Positions 18,247 through 30,763 of a stretch of 64,000 bases of DNA are shown here, one piece after another; the stretch's first letter is position 1; each line of letters starts with the position of its first letter. A program made the position numbers and the translations under genes. Source of the DNA: an uncultured Hyphomicrobium sp. (GTDB taxonomy: Bacteria > Pseudomonadota > Alphaproteobacteria > Rhizobiales > Hyphomicrobiaceae); NCBI GenBank assembly GCA_934555825.1, contig CAKTFJ010000002.1, positions 310,001 to 374,000 on the forward strand, written 5' to 3'. The notes beneath the pieces were generated by a model that saw only the letters and a program-made list of their open reading frames with translations, was not told where the DNA came from and did not search any database.

Positions 18247-18879
18247 ATGAGCGCATCCCGAACATCCTCCGGAGACGCGGCGCCCGCGCGGGCTTGGCAA
18301 CGCATGTTGTCGGGAAGGCGGCTCGATCTTCTCGATCCTTCGCCCGCGGATGTCGATATCGACGACATTGCGCATGGGCTTGCGCGCGTGGCGCGGTGGA
18401 ACGGGCAGACGCAAGGGGCTCATGCGTTTTCCGTGGCGCAGCACGTGCTGCTGGTGGAGCATATTGCGGGCGCTCTCAACGCGGCGTGGCCTTCGCGGTG
18501 GCGGTTGGCGGCGCTTCTGCACGATGCGCCCGAATACGTGATCGGCGATCTGATCAGTCCGTTCAAGACGGCCATCGGGTTCGACTACAAGGCTTTCGAG
18601 CTTCGGATTCTCGAAGCTGTCCACGTGCGCTTCGGGCTTCCGCAGGTGTTGCCGAACGACATTCAAAGCGAGATCAAGCGAGCGGATCGCGTGGCGGCCT
18701 ACTACGAGGCGACGCGGCTTGCGGGTTTCGCAGAGGATGAGGCGCTCATTTATTTCGGGCGGCCGGAACTCGCCGCTGTGCATTTCGGCGAAACGCCCGA
18801 TTTGCTCGCGCCGCTGCCCGCGCAGGATGCGCAGAGGCTCTTTCTTCAGCGCTTTTCCGCGCTTGAGCGCGAACTTTAA
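18247..18879 (+). CDS. HD-domain phosphohydrolase (YfbR-like)
   Basis: This metal-dependent HD hydrolase resembles 5'-nucleotidase YfbR and other nucleotide phosphohydrolases. The metal ligands are visible: His in FSVAQHVLLVEHI, the HD pair in LLHDAPEYVIGDLISPFK, and the distal Asp in IKRADRVAAYYEA. Length 210 aa is normal. The ATG at 18247 is ten bases after the tag stop, so it is the last gene of the MGS-amidohydrolase/ygfZ/tag unit. A deoxynucleotide or nucleotide monophosphatase role is likely, with substrate unproven. Confidence 0.88.
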   Translation: MSASRTSSGDAAPARAWQRMLSGRRLDLLDPSPADVDIDDIAHGLARVARWNGQTQGAHAFSVAQHVLLVEHIAGALNAAWPSRWRLAALLHDAPEYVIGDLISPFKTAIGFDYKAFELRILEAVHVRFGLPQVLPNDIQSEIKRADRVAAYYEATRLAGFAEDEALIYFGRPELAAVHFGETPDLLAPLPAQDAQRLFLQRFSALEREL

Positions 18880-19005
18880 TCCGTGTCTCGGCGTTGGTTC
18901 CGAGCGCGTTCGTTTTTATTCCCTCTTTGGTGAAAAATATCTTGAGTTGGCGGTTCGGAAAATCGCCACGATCCGACTTTAGCCGGGCTCCGAGGAGCAC
19001 ACGCC

Positions 19006-20052
19006 ATGATCACGGATGGGAATGTCAGGCATCGGGTCCACGAGAGTGGAGTCGAGGCGATGGAAACACACCACGCTGTTCGTAGCGAACCGGCGGGAGT
19101 GGAGATCGGTCTCAACGCGGCGATTGTCGCTGTGGTCGACGACGAGCCTGTCGCTCTCGTCATCCGCAACGACGGCGAAGCGGTGGACGGCTTGCCGTTC
19201 GGTCCGTTTTCGCCCGTCGCGCACCGAACGCTGGAAAGCGGTTTGCGTGCGTGGGTTGAGGAACAGACGGGGCTTGGTCTCGGGTACGTCGAGCAGCTCT
19301 ACACGTTCGGCGATCGCGGTCGACATGCGGAGCCGGACGATCCTTCTTTGCACGTGGTTTCGATCGGCTATCTCGCGCTCACAGAGCGGGGACATGCTCG
19401 CGATCTCGAACATGGGACCTGGCGGAGCTGGTATCAGTACTTCCCGTGGGAGGACTGGCGCAAAGGCAAGCCGGAAATTTTGACGAGCGAGATCGAACCG
19501 CGGCTCAGAGAGTGGGCCGTGAAGCCGGCGCTTCGTTCCGCGCCTGTGCGGCCCGTGCCGCGCGAGGATCGTATTCGCATCTGCTTCGGTCTCGACGGAG
19601 GTGCGTGGGACGAGGAGAAGGTGCTCGATCGTTTCGAGCTTCTCTATGAAGCGGGTCTCGTGGAGGAAGCGCGCCGCGACGAGCGCGAGGCTGCTTCGCT
19701 TTGGACGGGGCTTCCGCGCTTCGGCCTGCCGATGCGCTTCGATCACCGGCGCATCCTGGCGACGGCTATCGGCCGCGTGCGAGCGAAGATCAAATATCGC
19801 CCCGTTATTTTCGAATTGATGCCCGACGATTTCACTCTGTTCGAGCTGCAGAAGACGGTGGAGGCGATCCTCGGGCCGCATCTCCATAAGCAGAACTTCC
19901 GCCGTCTTGTGGAGAGCGCGGGGCTCGTCGAGCCGACCGGCGAGGTGAAGACGCAGACAGGCGGTCGGCCTGCCAAGCTGTTCCGTTTCCGCCGCGAAGT
20001 GTTGCTCGAGCGGCCGGCGCCTGGTGTGCGCGTGAAACCGGCGAGAAGCTGA
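19006..20052 (+). CDS. nrtR: NrtR-type NAD biosynthesis regulator
   Basis: This is a repressor made of a Nudix-like sensor and a winged helix. The N-terminal part (residues about 30-170) has a degenerate Nudix box (LRAWVEEQTGLGLGYVEQLYTF) as in NrtR, where ADP-ribose or NAD-related ligands are sensed rather than hydrolysed. The C-terminal part (about 255-335) has the NrtR DNA-binding segment FTLFELQKTVEAILG, then FRRLVESAGLVEPTG and GGRPAKLFRF. It stands directly upstream of nadA-nadB-nadC, with a 25-bp palindrome between. GAGGAG precedes ATG 19006; a second ATG, 54 bp on, could also serve. It should control de novo NAD synthesis. Confidence 0.92.
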   Translation: MITDGNVRHRVHESGVEAMETHHAVRSEPAGVEIGLNAAIVAVVDDEPVALVIRNDGEAVDGLPFGPFSPVAHRTLESGLRAWVEEQTGLGLGYVEQLYTFGDRGRHAEPDDPSLHVVSIGYLALTERGHARDLEHGTWRSWYQYFPWEDWRKGKPEILTSEIEPRLREWAVKPALRSAPVRPVPREDRIRICFGLDGGAWDEEKVLDRFELLYEAGLVEEARRDEREAASLWTGLPRFGLPMRFDHRRILATAIGRVRAKIKYRPVIFELMPDDFTLFELQKTVEAILGPHLHKQNFRRLVESAGLVEPTGEVKTQTGGRPAKLFRFRREVLLERPAPGVRVKPARS

Positions 20053-20101
20053 TTGCGTATTCTTTTGTGTCGCTGTGCGTTCGTTCGCGAAGCCGTGATG
20101 G

Positions 20102-20128
20102 GCAGCGTCCGAAAAAATTCGGCGCTGC
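20102..20128 (+). terminator. Hairpin after nrtR
   Basis: GCAGCG-T-CCGAA, loop AAAA, TTCGG-CGCTGC: an 11-bp stem with one bulged T, starting 50 bp after the nrtR stop. No T run follows, so it is at best a weak terminator. Confidence 0.35.
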
Positions 20129-20150
20129 TCTGGAAATGATGCGGCAGATC

Positions 20151-20164
20151 AACTAAATTTAGTT
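20151..20164. promoter_or_regulatory. 14-bp perfect palindrome upstream of nadA
   Basis: AACTAAATTTAGTT is fully self-complementary and AT-only except for the outer C/G. It lies 143 bp upstream of nadA and is different from the operator below. It could be a second regulator's site or part of the promoter; no factor can be named. Confidence 0.35.
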
Positions 20165-20263
20165 CAGCCGCTCAATGCTCTAGTCGAGCATAACAAAGGG
20201 AACCGGACGGTACCAAGAGCGTAGAAATAACTGGCCCGAAATGGCCGGTATTTTTCAGGTCCC

Positions 20264-20288
20264 GCATATACTCAAGTGGAGTATATGC
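20264..20288. promoter_or_regulatory. Candidate NrtR operator for nadABC
   Basis: This is a perfect inverted repeat, GCATATACTC (20264-20273), spacer AAGTG, GAGTATATGC (20279-20288). It ends 18 bp before the nadA start codon and just before its ribosome binding site. Regulator gene, operator and nadABC are contiguous, so NrtR autogenous or local control is the simplest reading. Binding here would block transcription start or early elongation. Confidence 0.8.
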
Positions 20289-20306
20289 CAACATGGGGAG
20301 GTCTCA

Positions 20307-21398
20307 ATGGCGCTTCACTCGGCCCATTCGGCTCTCACTCTGACGCCCGATGTTGACCGCGCGGCGTGCGCGCCGCGCGCCCGGACGGCTCCGATCGTTC
20401 CGCCCTTCGCGTTTACGCCCGCGCTCAAGCGCGAGCTGGCGCCGCTTTACGAGCGCGTGAAGGATGTCGTGACGCCGATGGAGTGGGTGCATTACGCGCC
20501 GCTCGTGAAGGCGATCAACGAGCTCAAGCGCGAGCGCGGAGCGGTGATCCTCGCGCACAACTACATGACGCCGGAAATCTTCCATTGCGTGGGCGATTTC
20601 CGCGGCGACAGCCTGCAGCTTGCGAAGGAAGCGGCACGCACGGACGCGAAAGTGATCGTGCAGGCCGGCGTGCACTTCATGGCGGAAACGTCGAAGCTGC
20701 TGAGCCCCGATAAGACGGTTCTGATTCCGGATCCGCTGGCGGGCTGTTCGCTTGCGTCGTCGATCACGGCGGAGGACGTGCGCGCGCTGCGTGCAGCGTA
20801 TCCGGGCGTGCCGATCGTGACCTACGTCAACACGAGTGCTGCCGTTAAGGCCGAGTGCGATATCACCTGCACCTCGTCCAACGCGGTGAAGATCGTGGAG
20901 GGGCTTGGCGCGCCGCGCGTGCTGCTCATTCCCGATCAGTATCTCGCGAAGTACGTGCAGACGCAGACGGACAAGGTCGAGATCATCACCTGGAAGGGCT
21001 CGTGCGAGGTGCATGAGCGCTTTACGGGCGAAGAGATGGAAGCGATGCGCGCGGCCGATCCCGGCCTCAAGATCATCGCGCACCCCGAGTGTCCGCCGGA
21101 TGTCATCGAGGCGTCCGACTTCACGGGCTCGACGGCTGCGATGATCGATTGGGTCAAGACCAAGCGCCCGGCGAAGGTCGTGCTCGTCACGGAATGTTCG
21201 ATGGCGTCCAACGTTGCGGCGGAGGTGCCGGACGTCGAGTTCGTGCGGCCGTGCAATCTGTGCCCGCACATGAAGCGGATCAGCCTCGAAAAGATCTACG
21301 AGGCGCTGCTCTACAACCGCTACGAAGTGACCGTCGATCCGACGGTTGCGGAGAAGGCGCGCCGCGCGGTTGAGCGCATGGTCGAGGCGTCGGCTTAA
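20307..21398 (+). CDS. nadA: Quinolinate synthase A
   Basis: This [4Fe-4S] enzyme condenses iminoaspartate with dihydroxyacetone phosphate to quinolinate, the second step of NAD synthesis from aspartate. The cluster ligands are seen at [20 protein letters not shown] and [24 protein letters not shown] and [10 protein letters not shown] are family motifs. ATG 20307 ([10 protein letters not shown]) is preceded by GGGGAGG and gives 363 residues; the longer frame from 20241 would overlap the operator. It is the first gene of the nadABC operon, under the predicted NrtR operator. Confidence 0.96.
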   Translation: MALHSAHSALTLTPDVDRAACAPRARTAPIVPPFAFTPALKRELAPLYERVKDVVTPMEWVHYAPLVKAINELKRERGAVILAHNYMTPEIFHCVGDFRGDSLQLAKEAARTDAKVIVQAGVHFMAETSKLLSPDKTVLIPDPLAGCSLASSITAEDVRALRAAYPGVPIVTYVNTSAAVKAECDITCTSSNAVKIVEGLGAPRVLLIPDQYLAKYVQTQTDKVEIITWKGSCEVHERFTGEEMEAMRAADPGLKIIAHPECPPDVIEASDFTGSTAAMIDWVKTKRPAKVVLVTECSMASNVAAEVPDVEFVRPCNLCPHMKRISLEKIYEALLYNRYEVTVDPTVAEKARRAVERMVEASA

Positions 21399-21474
21399 GA
21401 TCACCGGCGCGGGTGCGAAAGTGCCCGCGCCGTTGCTTCCGTTTCGTCGGAACGCTTCGAAGGAGGTCCGGCCC

Positions 21475-23163
21475 TTGGACTCCGCTGTTTCAGATCCCGT
21501 CATTCGCGGTTTCTCCGATCCCAGCCGTGCGCTTGGGAGCGGCGATATCGTCGTCGTGGGCGCCGGGCTTGCGGGCCTCTTTACCGCGCTTCGCCTCGCG
21601 CCGCTGCCGGTGACGGTGGTCGCGGCAGCGCCGCTCGGCGAAGGTGCGTCGAGCGTCTGGGCGCAGGGCGGGATCGCTGCAGCCGTCGGTGAGGGCGATA
21701 CGCCCGAGCGGCATGCGGCCGATACGATTGCGGCTGGCGATGGGCTCGTCGATCACAATGTCGCGCGCGTTATTGCGGAGGAGGCGCCGGCCCGCATCGC
21801 GGACCTGCTTCGGTACGGCGTGCCGTTCGACCGCGATCTTGCCGGACACCTCGTGCTTTCGCGAGAGGCTGCGCATTCGGCACGTCGAGTCGTGCGGGTG
21901 TCGGGAGATCGCGCGGGCGCAGCCATCATGCAGGCGCTGATTGCGGCCGTGCGCGCAACGCCCTCCATCCGTGTGCTCGAAAACTATGAGGCGCTGGATC
22001 TCATCCTCGATGCAGGCTCGAATGCTGCCGGGCGGTGTGCGGGCGTTCGCCTCATTCGGCGCGATGCCGCGGGTTCAGGGACTTTCGATTTTATGCCGGC
22101 GTCTGCGGTGGTTCTGGCTACCGGCGGCGCGTCCGCGCTTTACGCCGTGACCACGAACCCGGTCTATGCCTGCGGTGAAGCGCTGGCGTTTGCCGCGCGT
22201 GCGGGGGCCGTGATCTCTGACGCCGAGTTCGTGCAGTTCCATCCGACGGCGATCGATGCGGGGATCGATCCCGCGCCGCTCGCGTCCGAAGCCTTGCGGG
22301 GCGAAGGCGCGACGCTGATCAATCGCAGCGGCGAGCGGTTTTTGCTGAGGCTGCATCCGGACGGAGAGCTGGGGCCCCGCGATATCGTCGCGCGTGGGGT
22401 GTTTTCCGAGATCGCATCCGGCCGAGGTGCGTTCCTCGATTGCCGAACAGCTATCGGTGCGCGTTTCCCGCAGGCTTTTCCGACCGTCTACGCGCATTGT
22501 CGCGCTGCCGGTATCGATCCCGTAACGCAGCCGATCCCGGTGGCTCCGGCGGCGCACTATCACATGGGCGGTGTCGCAACGGACCTTTGCGGACGTACGT
22601 CGCTCGAAGGTCTTTGGGCGGTTGGCGAAGTGGCGGCAACGGGGCTGCACGGTGCTAATCGGCTTGCCTCCAACTCGCTTCTCGAAGCCGTCGTGATGGG
22701 CGCGCGCGTGGCTGCCGACATTGCGTGTTTGATCGCGCCGGATACGGCGCGTCCGGTGGCCAAGACCTACCGGGTTGCGGAGGATCGTACGCTCGACGTC
22801 GCCTATCGCGATTATCTGCTCGCGCGCCTCAGGAACACCATGAGCCAGCATGTGGGCGTCGTCCGCAACGGTGGGGACCTCGTTCGTGCGCTCAAGATTC
22901 TGAGAGAGATCGGCATCGAGGCGGTTGGCGACCGTTCGCTCGTTAACATGGCGCTTGCGGCGGAGATCATCGCCGGATCCGCGCTCTTGCGGCCGGAGAG
23001 CCGTGGCGCGCATTTCCGCTCGGACTTTTCCGAGCCCGTTGAAGCGTTGCGGAAGCGGAGTGCCGTCACGCTCGATACCATCCGGTCTGCCGTTACGGCG
23101 GCCCCTGCTGCCGGTGGGCCACCCGTTGCGGCTGCGTCTTTCGTTGCGGAGCTGTCGCTGTGA
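21475..23163 (+). CDS. nadB: L-aspartate oxidase (TTG start)
   Basis: This FAD enzyme oxidises aspartate to iminoaspartate for Nad[16 protein letters not shown] (about residues 24-38) is the FAD dinucleotide motif, and [13 protein letters not shown] and FHPTAID are family motifs. [24 protein letters not shown] marks the second FAD segment. AGGAGG at 21461-21466 is placed eight bases before TTG 21475, which gives 562 residues starting [12 protein letters not shown]. The longer open frame from 21346 overlaps nadA and is rejected. The stop overlaps the nadC start by GTGA. Confidence 0.94.
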   Translation: MDSAVSDPVIRGFSDPSRALGSGDIVVVGAGLAGLFTALRLAPLPVTVVAAAPLGEGASSVWAQGGIAAAVGEGDTPERHAADTIAAGDGLVDHNVARVIAEEAPARIADLLRYGVPFDRDLAGHLVLSREAAHSARRVVRVSGDRAGAAIMQALIAAVRATPSIRVLENYEALDLILDAGSNAAGRCAGVRLIRRDAAGSGTFDFMPASAVVLATGGASALYAVTTNPVYACGEALAFAARAGAVISDAEFVQFHPTAIDAGIDPAPLASEALRGEGATLINRSGERFLLRLHPDGELGPRDIVARGVFSEIASGRGAFLDCRTAIGARFPQAFPTVYAHCRAAGIDPVTQPIPVAPAAHYHMGGVATDLCGRTSLEGLWAVGEVAATGLHGANRLASNSLLEAVVMGARVAADIACLIAPDTARPVAKTYRVAEDRTLDVAYRDYLLARLRNTMSQHVGVVRNGGDLVRALKILREIGIEAVGDRSLVNMALAAEIIAGSALLRPESRGAHFRSDFSEPVEALRKRSAVTLDTIRSAVTAAPAAGGPPVAAASFVAELSL

Positions 23164-24023
23164 GTTCTTTCTCTTTCGACGGCGGGTTACCGTCCATTCT
23201 TATCGCCCGTGCCGTTTCCGATGCGCTTGTGGAAGATCTCGGCACGCGCGGCGACGTCACGACGCTGTCTACCGTTTCTGCCGACGCACAGGCCGTAGCG
23301 ACGTTTGGCGCACGGCGTGCAGGCGTGATCTCCGGCCTCGATGTGGCGCGGGCTACTTTCGATGCGTTCGACGCGCGTGTGACTTTCGAGACGCTCGGGC
23401 GTGATGGCGATCGCGTGGAAGCCGGAGCGGTGGTGGCGCGCGTGTCAGGTGCGGCGCGGTCGTTGCTCACGGCGGAGCGCGTTGCACTCAACTATCTCTG
23501 TCACATGAGCGGGATTGCAACGCTGACGCGCCGGTTCGTGGATGCGGTTGCGGGGACGAATGCGCGTATTGTGGATACGCGGAAGACGACGCCGGGGCTG
23601 CGCGCGTTCGAGAAGTATGCCGTGCGCTGCGGCGGTGGACACAATCACCGCTCGGGGCTCTATGACGCGATCCTGATCAAGGATAATCACATCGTGGCGG
23701 CAGGCGGTGTCGCGGCTGCAATCGCGGCGGCCCGTCGTCACGCCGGTCACATGGTGAAGATCGAGGTCGAGGTTGGTTCACTCGACGAACTCGACGCGGC
23801 GCTCAAGTATCCGCTCGATGCCGTTCTGCTCGACAACATGACGCCCGAAACGTTGAGGGAGGCTGTTCGCCTCGTGAACGGACGTGTCACGACGGAAGCC
23901 TCCGGAGGGGTGTCGCTGGAAACGGTGCGCGATATTGCGGAGAGCGGTGTGGATCTCATTTCCGTCGGTGCGCTGACCCATTCGGCGCCTATCCTCGATC
24001 TCGGCCTCGATTTCGCGTCCTGA
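23160..24023 (+). CDS. nadC: Nicotinate-nucleotide pyrophosphorylase (carboxylating)
   Basis: Also called quinolinate phosphoribosyltransferase, it turns quinolinate and PRPP into nicotinate mononucleotide. Seen are [11 protein letters not shown] near the N-terminus, [13 protein letters not shown], the [22 protein letters not shown] core with Arg, Lys and His that bind PRPP and quinolinate, DNHIVAAGG and the C-terminal [11 protein letters not shown] plus SVGALTHS. Length 287 aa is standard. The GTG at 23160 overlaps the nadB stop, which implies translational coupling. It completes the NrtR-controlled operon. Confidence 0.96.
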   Translation: MSSFSFDGGLPSILIARAVSDALVEDLGTRGDVTTLSTVSADAQAVATFGARRAGVISGLDVARATFDAFDARVTFETLGRDGDRVEAGAVVARVSGAARSLLTAERVALNYLCHMSGIATLTRRFVDAVAGTNARIVDTRKTTPGLRAFEKYAVRCGGGHNHRSGLYDAILIKDNHIVAAGGVAAAIAAARRHAGHMVKIEVEVGSLDELDAALKYPLDAVLLDNMTPETLREAVRLVNGRVTTEASGGVSLETVRDIAESGVDLISVGALTHSAPILDLGLDFAS

Positions 24024-24157
24024 GTGAGCGCGCTCCTGCGAGAAACGCGCAGGCTTAAGCACGAAATCCGCGTGCAGCTTGATTTGGCCGCACTCGCGAG
24101 GCATGTCTCGCATATCACGTCGGTTGAACGAGCTTTGAGGAAAAGGGGGTCGCGATC

Positions 24158-24385
24158 ATGACTTGGATCGTCGCCTGGGGTTTGGCAGCCATAATTGCGG
24201 CTGCGCTCGCCGGCTTTCTCGCCGCGTGGAAGAACCGCGATTATTCATTCTGGATGGCGTGGTGCTTTATCCTGCCGCCGTTGGTATTGTGGCTCGCTTT
24301 CATGCCGAAGCATGTGGGGCCGCGTCCGCGCCGCCCATCCATCGACGAACTCGAACACATCGAAAACCGCGATCTAATGCACTGA
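24158..24385 (+). CDS. Small two-helix membrane protein
   Basis: This 75-residue protein begins at ATG 24158 with AAAAGGGGG upstream. Two hydrophobic helices are clear: IVAWGLAAIIAAALAGFLAAW (about 3-23) and MAWCFILPPLVLWLAFM (about 32-48). A short basic then acidic tail (PRPRRPSIDELEHIENRDLMH) follows. No family name is recognised; such short membrane proteins are common in Hyphomicrobiales. It converges with the PPDK gene, whose stop lies 11 bp away. Confidence 0.7.
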   Translation: MTWIVAWGLAAIIAAALAGFLAAWKNRDYSFWMAWCFILPPLVLWLAFMPKHVGPRPRRPSIDELEHIENRDLMH

Positions 24386-24396
24386 TAGCGGGCGGC

Positions 24397-27108
<2,712 letters not shown>

Positions 27109-27246
27109 GAGCCCTCTCCTTGGATTGCAGCCGGGGAGGCCGGACTGTGGCATATGCGAAGGGGGCGCGCCAACACCCCCTTTGACTGATTGGGTCCGTT
27201 CGCGCACTCTCCCGCCTCCCATCCTTAATGCGACAAGGTTTCCGAA

Positions 27247-28650
27247 ATGACGGATCTCGTGCCCCAGGTTCTCGAACGGCTGGAACGCAATTTCGATGCC
27301 GGTCTCGAACGGCTGTTCGAACTCATCCGGATCGAGAGCATTTCGACAGACCCGGCCTATGGCGCACAATGCCGTCAAGCGGCCGAGTGGTGTGCTGAGA
27401 CGCTGACGGAGTCGGGCATTTCAGCATCCGTGCGCAAGACCAGCGGACATCCGATCGTCGTGGGGCACGACCGAAAGAAGGTGGCCAAGGGCACGCCGCA
27501 TGTCCTGTTCTACGGACACTACGATGTGCAACCTCCCGATCCGCTGGAGCTTTGGACGAAGCCGCCGTTTGAGCCGCGCATCGCCAACGACAAGCTCAAC
27601 GGCAAGGTGATTGTCGCGCGCGGGGCCGAGGACAACAAAGGCCAGCTCATGACCTTCCTCGAAGCGGCGCGCGCGTGGACGGAGGTGGCGGGCGAGCTTC
27701 CGGTCGCCGTCTCCGCGATGATCGAAGGCGAGGAGGAGTGCGGCTCTCCGTCGCTGCCGGGGTTTCTCAAGAAATCGGGGCGCGAGATTACGGCCGATCT
27801 CGTGCTCGTCTGCGATACGGGGCAGTGGGACAAGGATACGCCGGCCATCACCACGATGCTGCGCGGGCTTGCGGGGCTCGAAGTGATCGTGAAGGGGCCT
27901 TCGCGCGACCTGCATTCGGGGCTCTATGGCGGCGCGGCGATGAACCCGATCCGCGCGCTCACGCGGGTGCTCGGCAAGATGTACGACGATCGCGGCCGCA
28001 TTCGCGTCCCGGGGTTCTACGACGGTGTCGAGAAGCCTTCGGCCGCGCAGCTCAAGCAGTGGAAGGCGCTCGGGCTCGGAGCCGATCAGCTTCTGAAGCC
28101 AGTGGGACTTTCGGATCCGGCGGGCGAAACGTCCGCTTCGCTCATCGAACAGCTCTGGTCGCGGCCGACACTCGAATTCAACGGCATTACCGGCGGCTAT
28201 CAGGGAGCGGGCTCGAAGACGATCATTCCGGCGCAGGCATCGGTGAAGATCACGTGCCGGCTCGTTCCGGGGCAGGATCCGGAGCGGGTGCTCAAGGCCA
28301 TCCAACAGTTTGTGCTCGACAACCTGCCGAGCGATTGCGCGGCGGAGTTTCTCGGCGTGCACGGCAGTGCGGCGATCGGGTTCGATACGTCGGCGCCTGC
28401 GGTCGGTGCGGCTGCGCAGGCGCTCAGCGAGGAGTGGGGCGTGCCGACCGTGCTGATGGGGTGCGGCGCGTCGATCCCTATCGTCACGTCGTTCAAGTCC
28501 GCGCTGGGCATGGACAGTCTGTTGATCGGCTTCGGTGTCGAGGACGACCGCATTCATTCGCCGAACGAGAAGTACAACCTGAAGAGCTTCAAGAAGGGGG
28601 CGCGGAGCTGGGTGCGCATTCTGGACGCTCTGGCGCGTCAGGCGGCCTGA
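27247..28650 (+). CDS. M20 family dipeptidase
   Basis: This is a zinc aminoacyl-dipeptidase or deacylase of the M20 family (carnosinase-like subgroup). Metal ligands are recognisable: [14 protein letters not shown] (His and Asp), [10 protein letters not shown] (bridging Asp), [11 protein letters not shown] (catalytic Glu-Glu), CDTG and the late RIHSPNEKY His. The dimerisation lid with [15 protein letters not shown] is in the middle. Length 467 aa is normal. A 1-bp gap separates it from the RNase T2 gene, so both are co-transcribed. Substrate is not known. Confidence 0.93.
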   Translation: MTDLVPQVLERLERNFDAGLERLFELIRIESISTDPAYGAQCRQAAEWCAETLTESGISASVRKTSGHPIVVGHDRKKVAKGTPHVLFYGHYDVQPPDPLELWTKPPFEPRIANDKLNGKVIVARGAEDNKGQLMTFLEAARAWTEVAGELPVAVSAMIEGEEECGSPSLPGFLKKSGREITADLVLVCDTGQWDKDTPAITTMLRGLAGLEVIVKGPSRDLHSGLYGGAAMNPIRALTRVLGKMYDDRGRIRVPGFYDGVEKPSAAQLKQWKALGLGADQLLKPVGLSDPAGETSASLIEQLWSRPTLEFNGITGGYQGAGSKTIIPAQASVKITCRLVPGQDPERVLKAIQQFVLDNLPSDCAAEFLGVHGSAAIGFDTSAPAVGAAAQALSEEWGVPTVLMGCGASIPIVTSFKSALGMDSLLIGFGVEDDRIHSPNEKYNLKSFKKGARSWVRILDALARQAA

Positions 28651-28651
28651 A

Positions 28652-29473
28652 ATGGCACAACCGAAACAGATGTCCCTGCCGGGACTGGTGCTGCTGCTTG
28701 TCGTGGTGGCTGTGCTCTATTATTTCGACCAACTGCCGAGCGGAGATCAGGCGCGTGATGCGACCTCCACCCAGAAGCAGACGTCGCAGCGAGAAACCGC
28801 GGATCGCAGAACGGCGGAAAGGAGCGCAACTCCCAGGGAAGCGCGTGATAGCGGCACGAGCGCCTCGTCCGGAGCTTTCGATTACTACACGCTTGCCCTC
28901 TCGTGGAGTCCGACGCATTGCGAGAGCGCAGATCATGACCGCGATGCGCAGCAGTGTGCACCGCGGCACGGGCGGCCTTACGGCTTCATCCTGCATGGGC
29001 TTTGGCCGCAATACGCCGACGGGTTTCCGGAAAGCTGTGAGACGCGCGAGCGGCCCTTCGTGCCGGATCGTGTGATTTCGGAGATGGCCGACATCATGCC
29101 GAGTCGCGGTCTCGTTATTCATCAGTATCGCAAGCATGGCACCTGCTCGGGTCTTGGACCCGAGGCCTACTTCGATAAATCGCGGGAGCTCTTTCGGAGC
29201 ATCGCGGTGCCGGACAAGTTCCGTTCTCCGCGGGAGACACAGTTTCTCAGCCCCGACGATGTCATTGGCGCGTTTGCGGCCGCCAACCCCAAGCTCGATC
29301 GGGATATGATGGCGGTGGTCTGCGCAGGGCCCGGCAACCGGTTCCGCGAGCTTCGCGTCTGCTTCTCGAAGGCGGGCGAGCCGGTGCGTTGCGGGCGGAA
29401 CGAGACGCAGCAACGGCTTTGTCGCACTCAGCGCATGCATGTGCCGCCGGTCCGCGCAGCGGCGCGCAACTGA
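28652..29473 (+). CDS. RNase T2 family protein with Gln in active-site motif 2
   Basis: This is a secreted or membrane-anchored endoribonuclease of the T2 family. An N-terminal hydrophobic helix (GLVLLLVVVAVLYYF, about 11-25) is followed by a charged Ser/Thr/Arg linker, then the catalytic domain from about residue 76. Motif CAS1 is FILHGLWPQ (His115). Motif CAS2 reads HQYRKHGTC (His157, Gln158, Lys161, His162); most family members have Glu where Gln158 is. Cys pairs match the T2 fold. It begins one base after the M20 stop. The Gln could lower activity or reflect a lineage variant. Confidence 0.88.
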   Translation: MAQPKQMSLPGLVLLLVVVAVLYYFDQLPSGDQARDATSTQKQTSQRETADRRTAERSATPREARDSGTSASSGAFDYYTLALSWSPTHCESADHDRDAQQCAPRHGRPYGFILHGLWPQYADGFPESCETRERPFVPDRVISEMADIMPSRGLVIHQYRKHGTCSGLGPEAYFDKSRELFRSIAVPDKFRSPRETQFLSPDDVIGAFAAANPKLDRDMMAVVCAGPGNRFRELRVCFSKAGEPVRCGRNETQQRLCRTQRMHVPPVRAAARN

Positions 29474-29595
29474 ACCTCTGCACGGCCTGTGGATAAACCT
29501 CCTTTTGCCCCGATTGCGCCACTTGTCGCGACGGCGGACGCGCTCCAAGCTTCGAGTCGTACTGCGTTCGGTCGTCGTCCATGCGGAAGTGAGGC

Positions 29596-30147
29596 ATGCG
29601 GGGATTTGCAAACGAGCGCGGTCTGCCGCCGTTAGCAGAGGGTGGCTTTCCAAGGAGACGGGACGTAAGGCCCGCGCTTGCGGCGTGGCGTGAGGGTGCG
29701 CCACGCGTCGAGGCTCGGCGTGCGCCGCTTCGTGCTGCGCGGCGGCTGCTCGACGGTGTGGGCGGCCTCGGCTGGAGTGTGATCGGTTTTCTGCTGGGCG
29801 CGGTTTTCTGGCATTTCGTAGGATTTTGGAGCTTCGTGTCGGACGTCGTGCTTGCGGGGCATCCGTCCGGCTCGGTCGATCGCTCGCGCGCTGAGGCGCC
29901 GCAGATTGAAGCCTCCCAGACCGCTGCGGACATTTCGGATGCGCCGCTTGTGATGGCTTGGTGCACTGCGCTTCAGCTCGACCGGAAGACGGGGACTATT
30001 TCGTCGGGTGCATGCGGACAGGATTTTTCGCCTTCGCACGGTACGTCGGTCAAACAGCGGGAAGATCGCGCGGCGATAAGCAACGGCGGTATCATGTGGG
30101 ATGCTCCGGATACTCCGGCGCGTGCGCTCGGCCCCCGGAGACCGTGA
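29596..30147 (+). CDS. Hypothetical single-pass membrane protein
   Basis: This 183-residue product starts at ATG 29596 after GGAAGTGAGG. The first about 55 residues are strongly basic (Arg/Ala rich). One hydrophobic segment follows (GWSVIGFLLGAVFWHFVGFWSFVSDVVLAG, about 59-88). The C-terminal part holds a short CTALQLDRKTGTISSGACG motif with two Cys that could pair. Topology by the positive-inside rule places the N-terminus in the cytoplasm. No function is recognised. The aromatic membrane helix is distinctive and should be easy to find in relatives. Confidence 0.6.
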   Translation: MRGFANERGLPPLAEGGFPRRRDVRPALAAWREGAPRVEARRAPLRAARRLLDGVGGLGWSVIGFLLGAVFWHFVGFWSFVSDVVLAGHPSGSVDRSRAEAPQIEASQTAADISDAPLVMAWCTALQLDRKTGTISSGACGQDFSPSHGTSVKQREDRAAISNGGIMWDAPDTPARALGPRRP

Positions 30148-30351
30148 AATTCCGTTCGTGCGACGATTTTCCTCGCGCTATATCTTGAGCTGCGAGTGCA
30201 TTTGAAAATCAACGCCTTCTCTCGAAGATTGTAGAAAACAAGCGAACTTTGCCGATTGGCGTGCCCGAAAGCTGCCCCGATGCGCGCGTATTCAGCGCAC
30301 GGCTCAGCTCAAGTCTTTGAGCCATTTTCGTATTTCGTGGAGTCGTCAAAC

Positions 30352-30738
30352 ATGGACCTTGTCGCCGGACAGAGCTGGAGCTATCGCGCCCCTCGGGGGT
30401 TCGAGACGTCTCGGCTTTTGATTGGAGCCATCGCGTCCTTCGGTGACGAGCAGCACATCGTCTGCGCGGCGGCCGTTCACGCGCCGCGCCGTCACGCCGA
30501 CGGGCATCTCGAACGCGTGACCATCCCGTTCCTGCCGATGACTGAAGCGGCTTTCCGGGCCAGCATCGTCGATCGCGACGAGGAGGCGGAGCCGTTGCCG
30601 GCCGCGTTCGTCGAGAAGCTTACGGCATGGCAGAACGATCCCAAGGGGCTCACAACGTTCACGGTGCCGTTCGAGGGATTTCTCGATCAGATGATCGCGC
30701 AACAGATGGCAGAGATCGCGGGCCTCTCTGCTGCGTAG
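30352..30738 (+). CDS. Conserved hypothetical protein
   Basis: This soluble 128-residue protein starts at ATG 30352 with GGAG upstream. It begins MDLVAGQSWSYRAPRGFETSRL and has a central beta-rich part (HIVCAAAVHAPRRHADGHLERVTIPFLPMTEAAFRAS). The C-terminus is helical (FEGFLDQMIAQQMAEIAG). There is no signal peptide or membrane helix. I do not recognise the family; the sequence reads like a compact single domain and the frame is coherent. It converges with the gene at 30764. Confidence 0.65.
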   Translation: MDLVAGQSWSYRAPRGFETSRLLIGAIASFGDEQHIVCAAAVHAPRRHADGHLERVTIPFLPMTEAAFRASIVDRDEEAEPLPAAFVEKLTAWQNDPKGLTTFTVPFEGFLDQMIAQQMAEIAGLSAA

Positions 30739-30763
30739 AGCTGCGGGCCTCATCACGTTCCGA

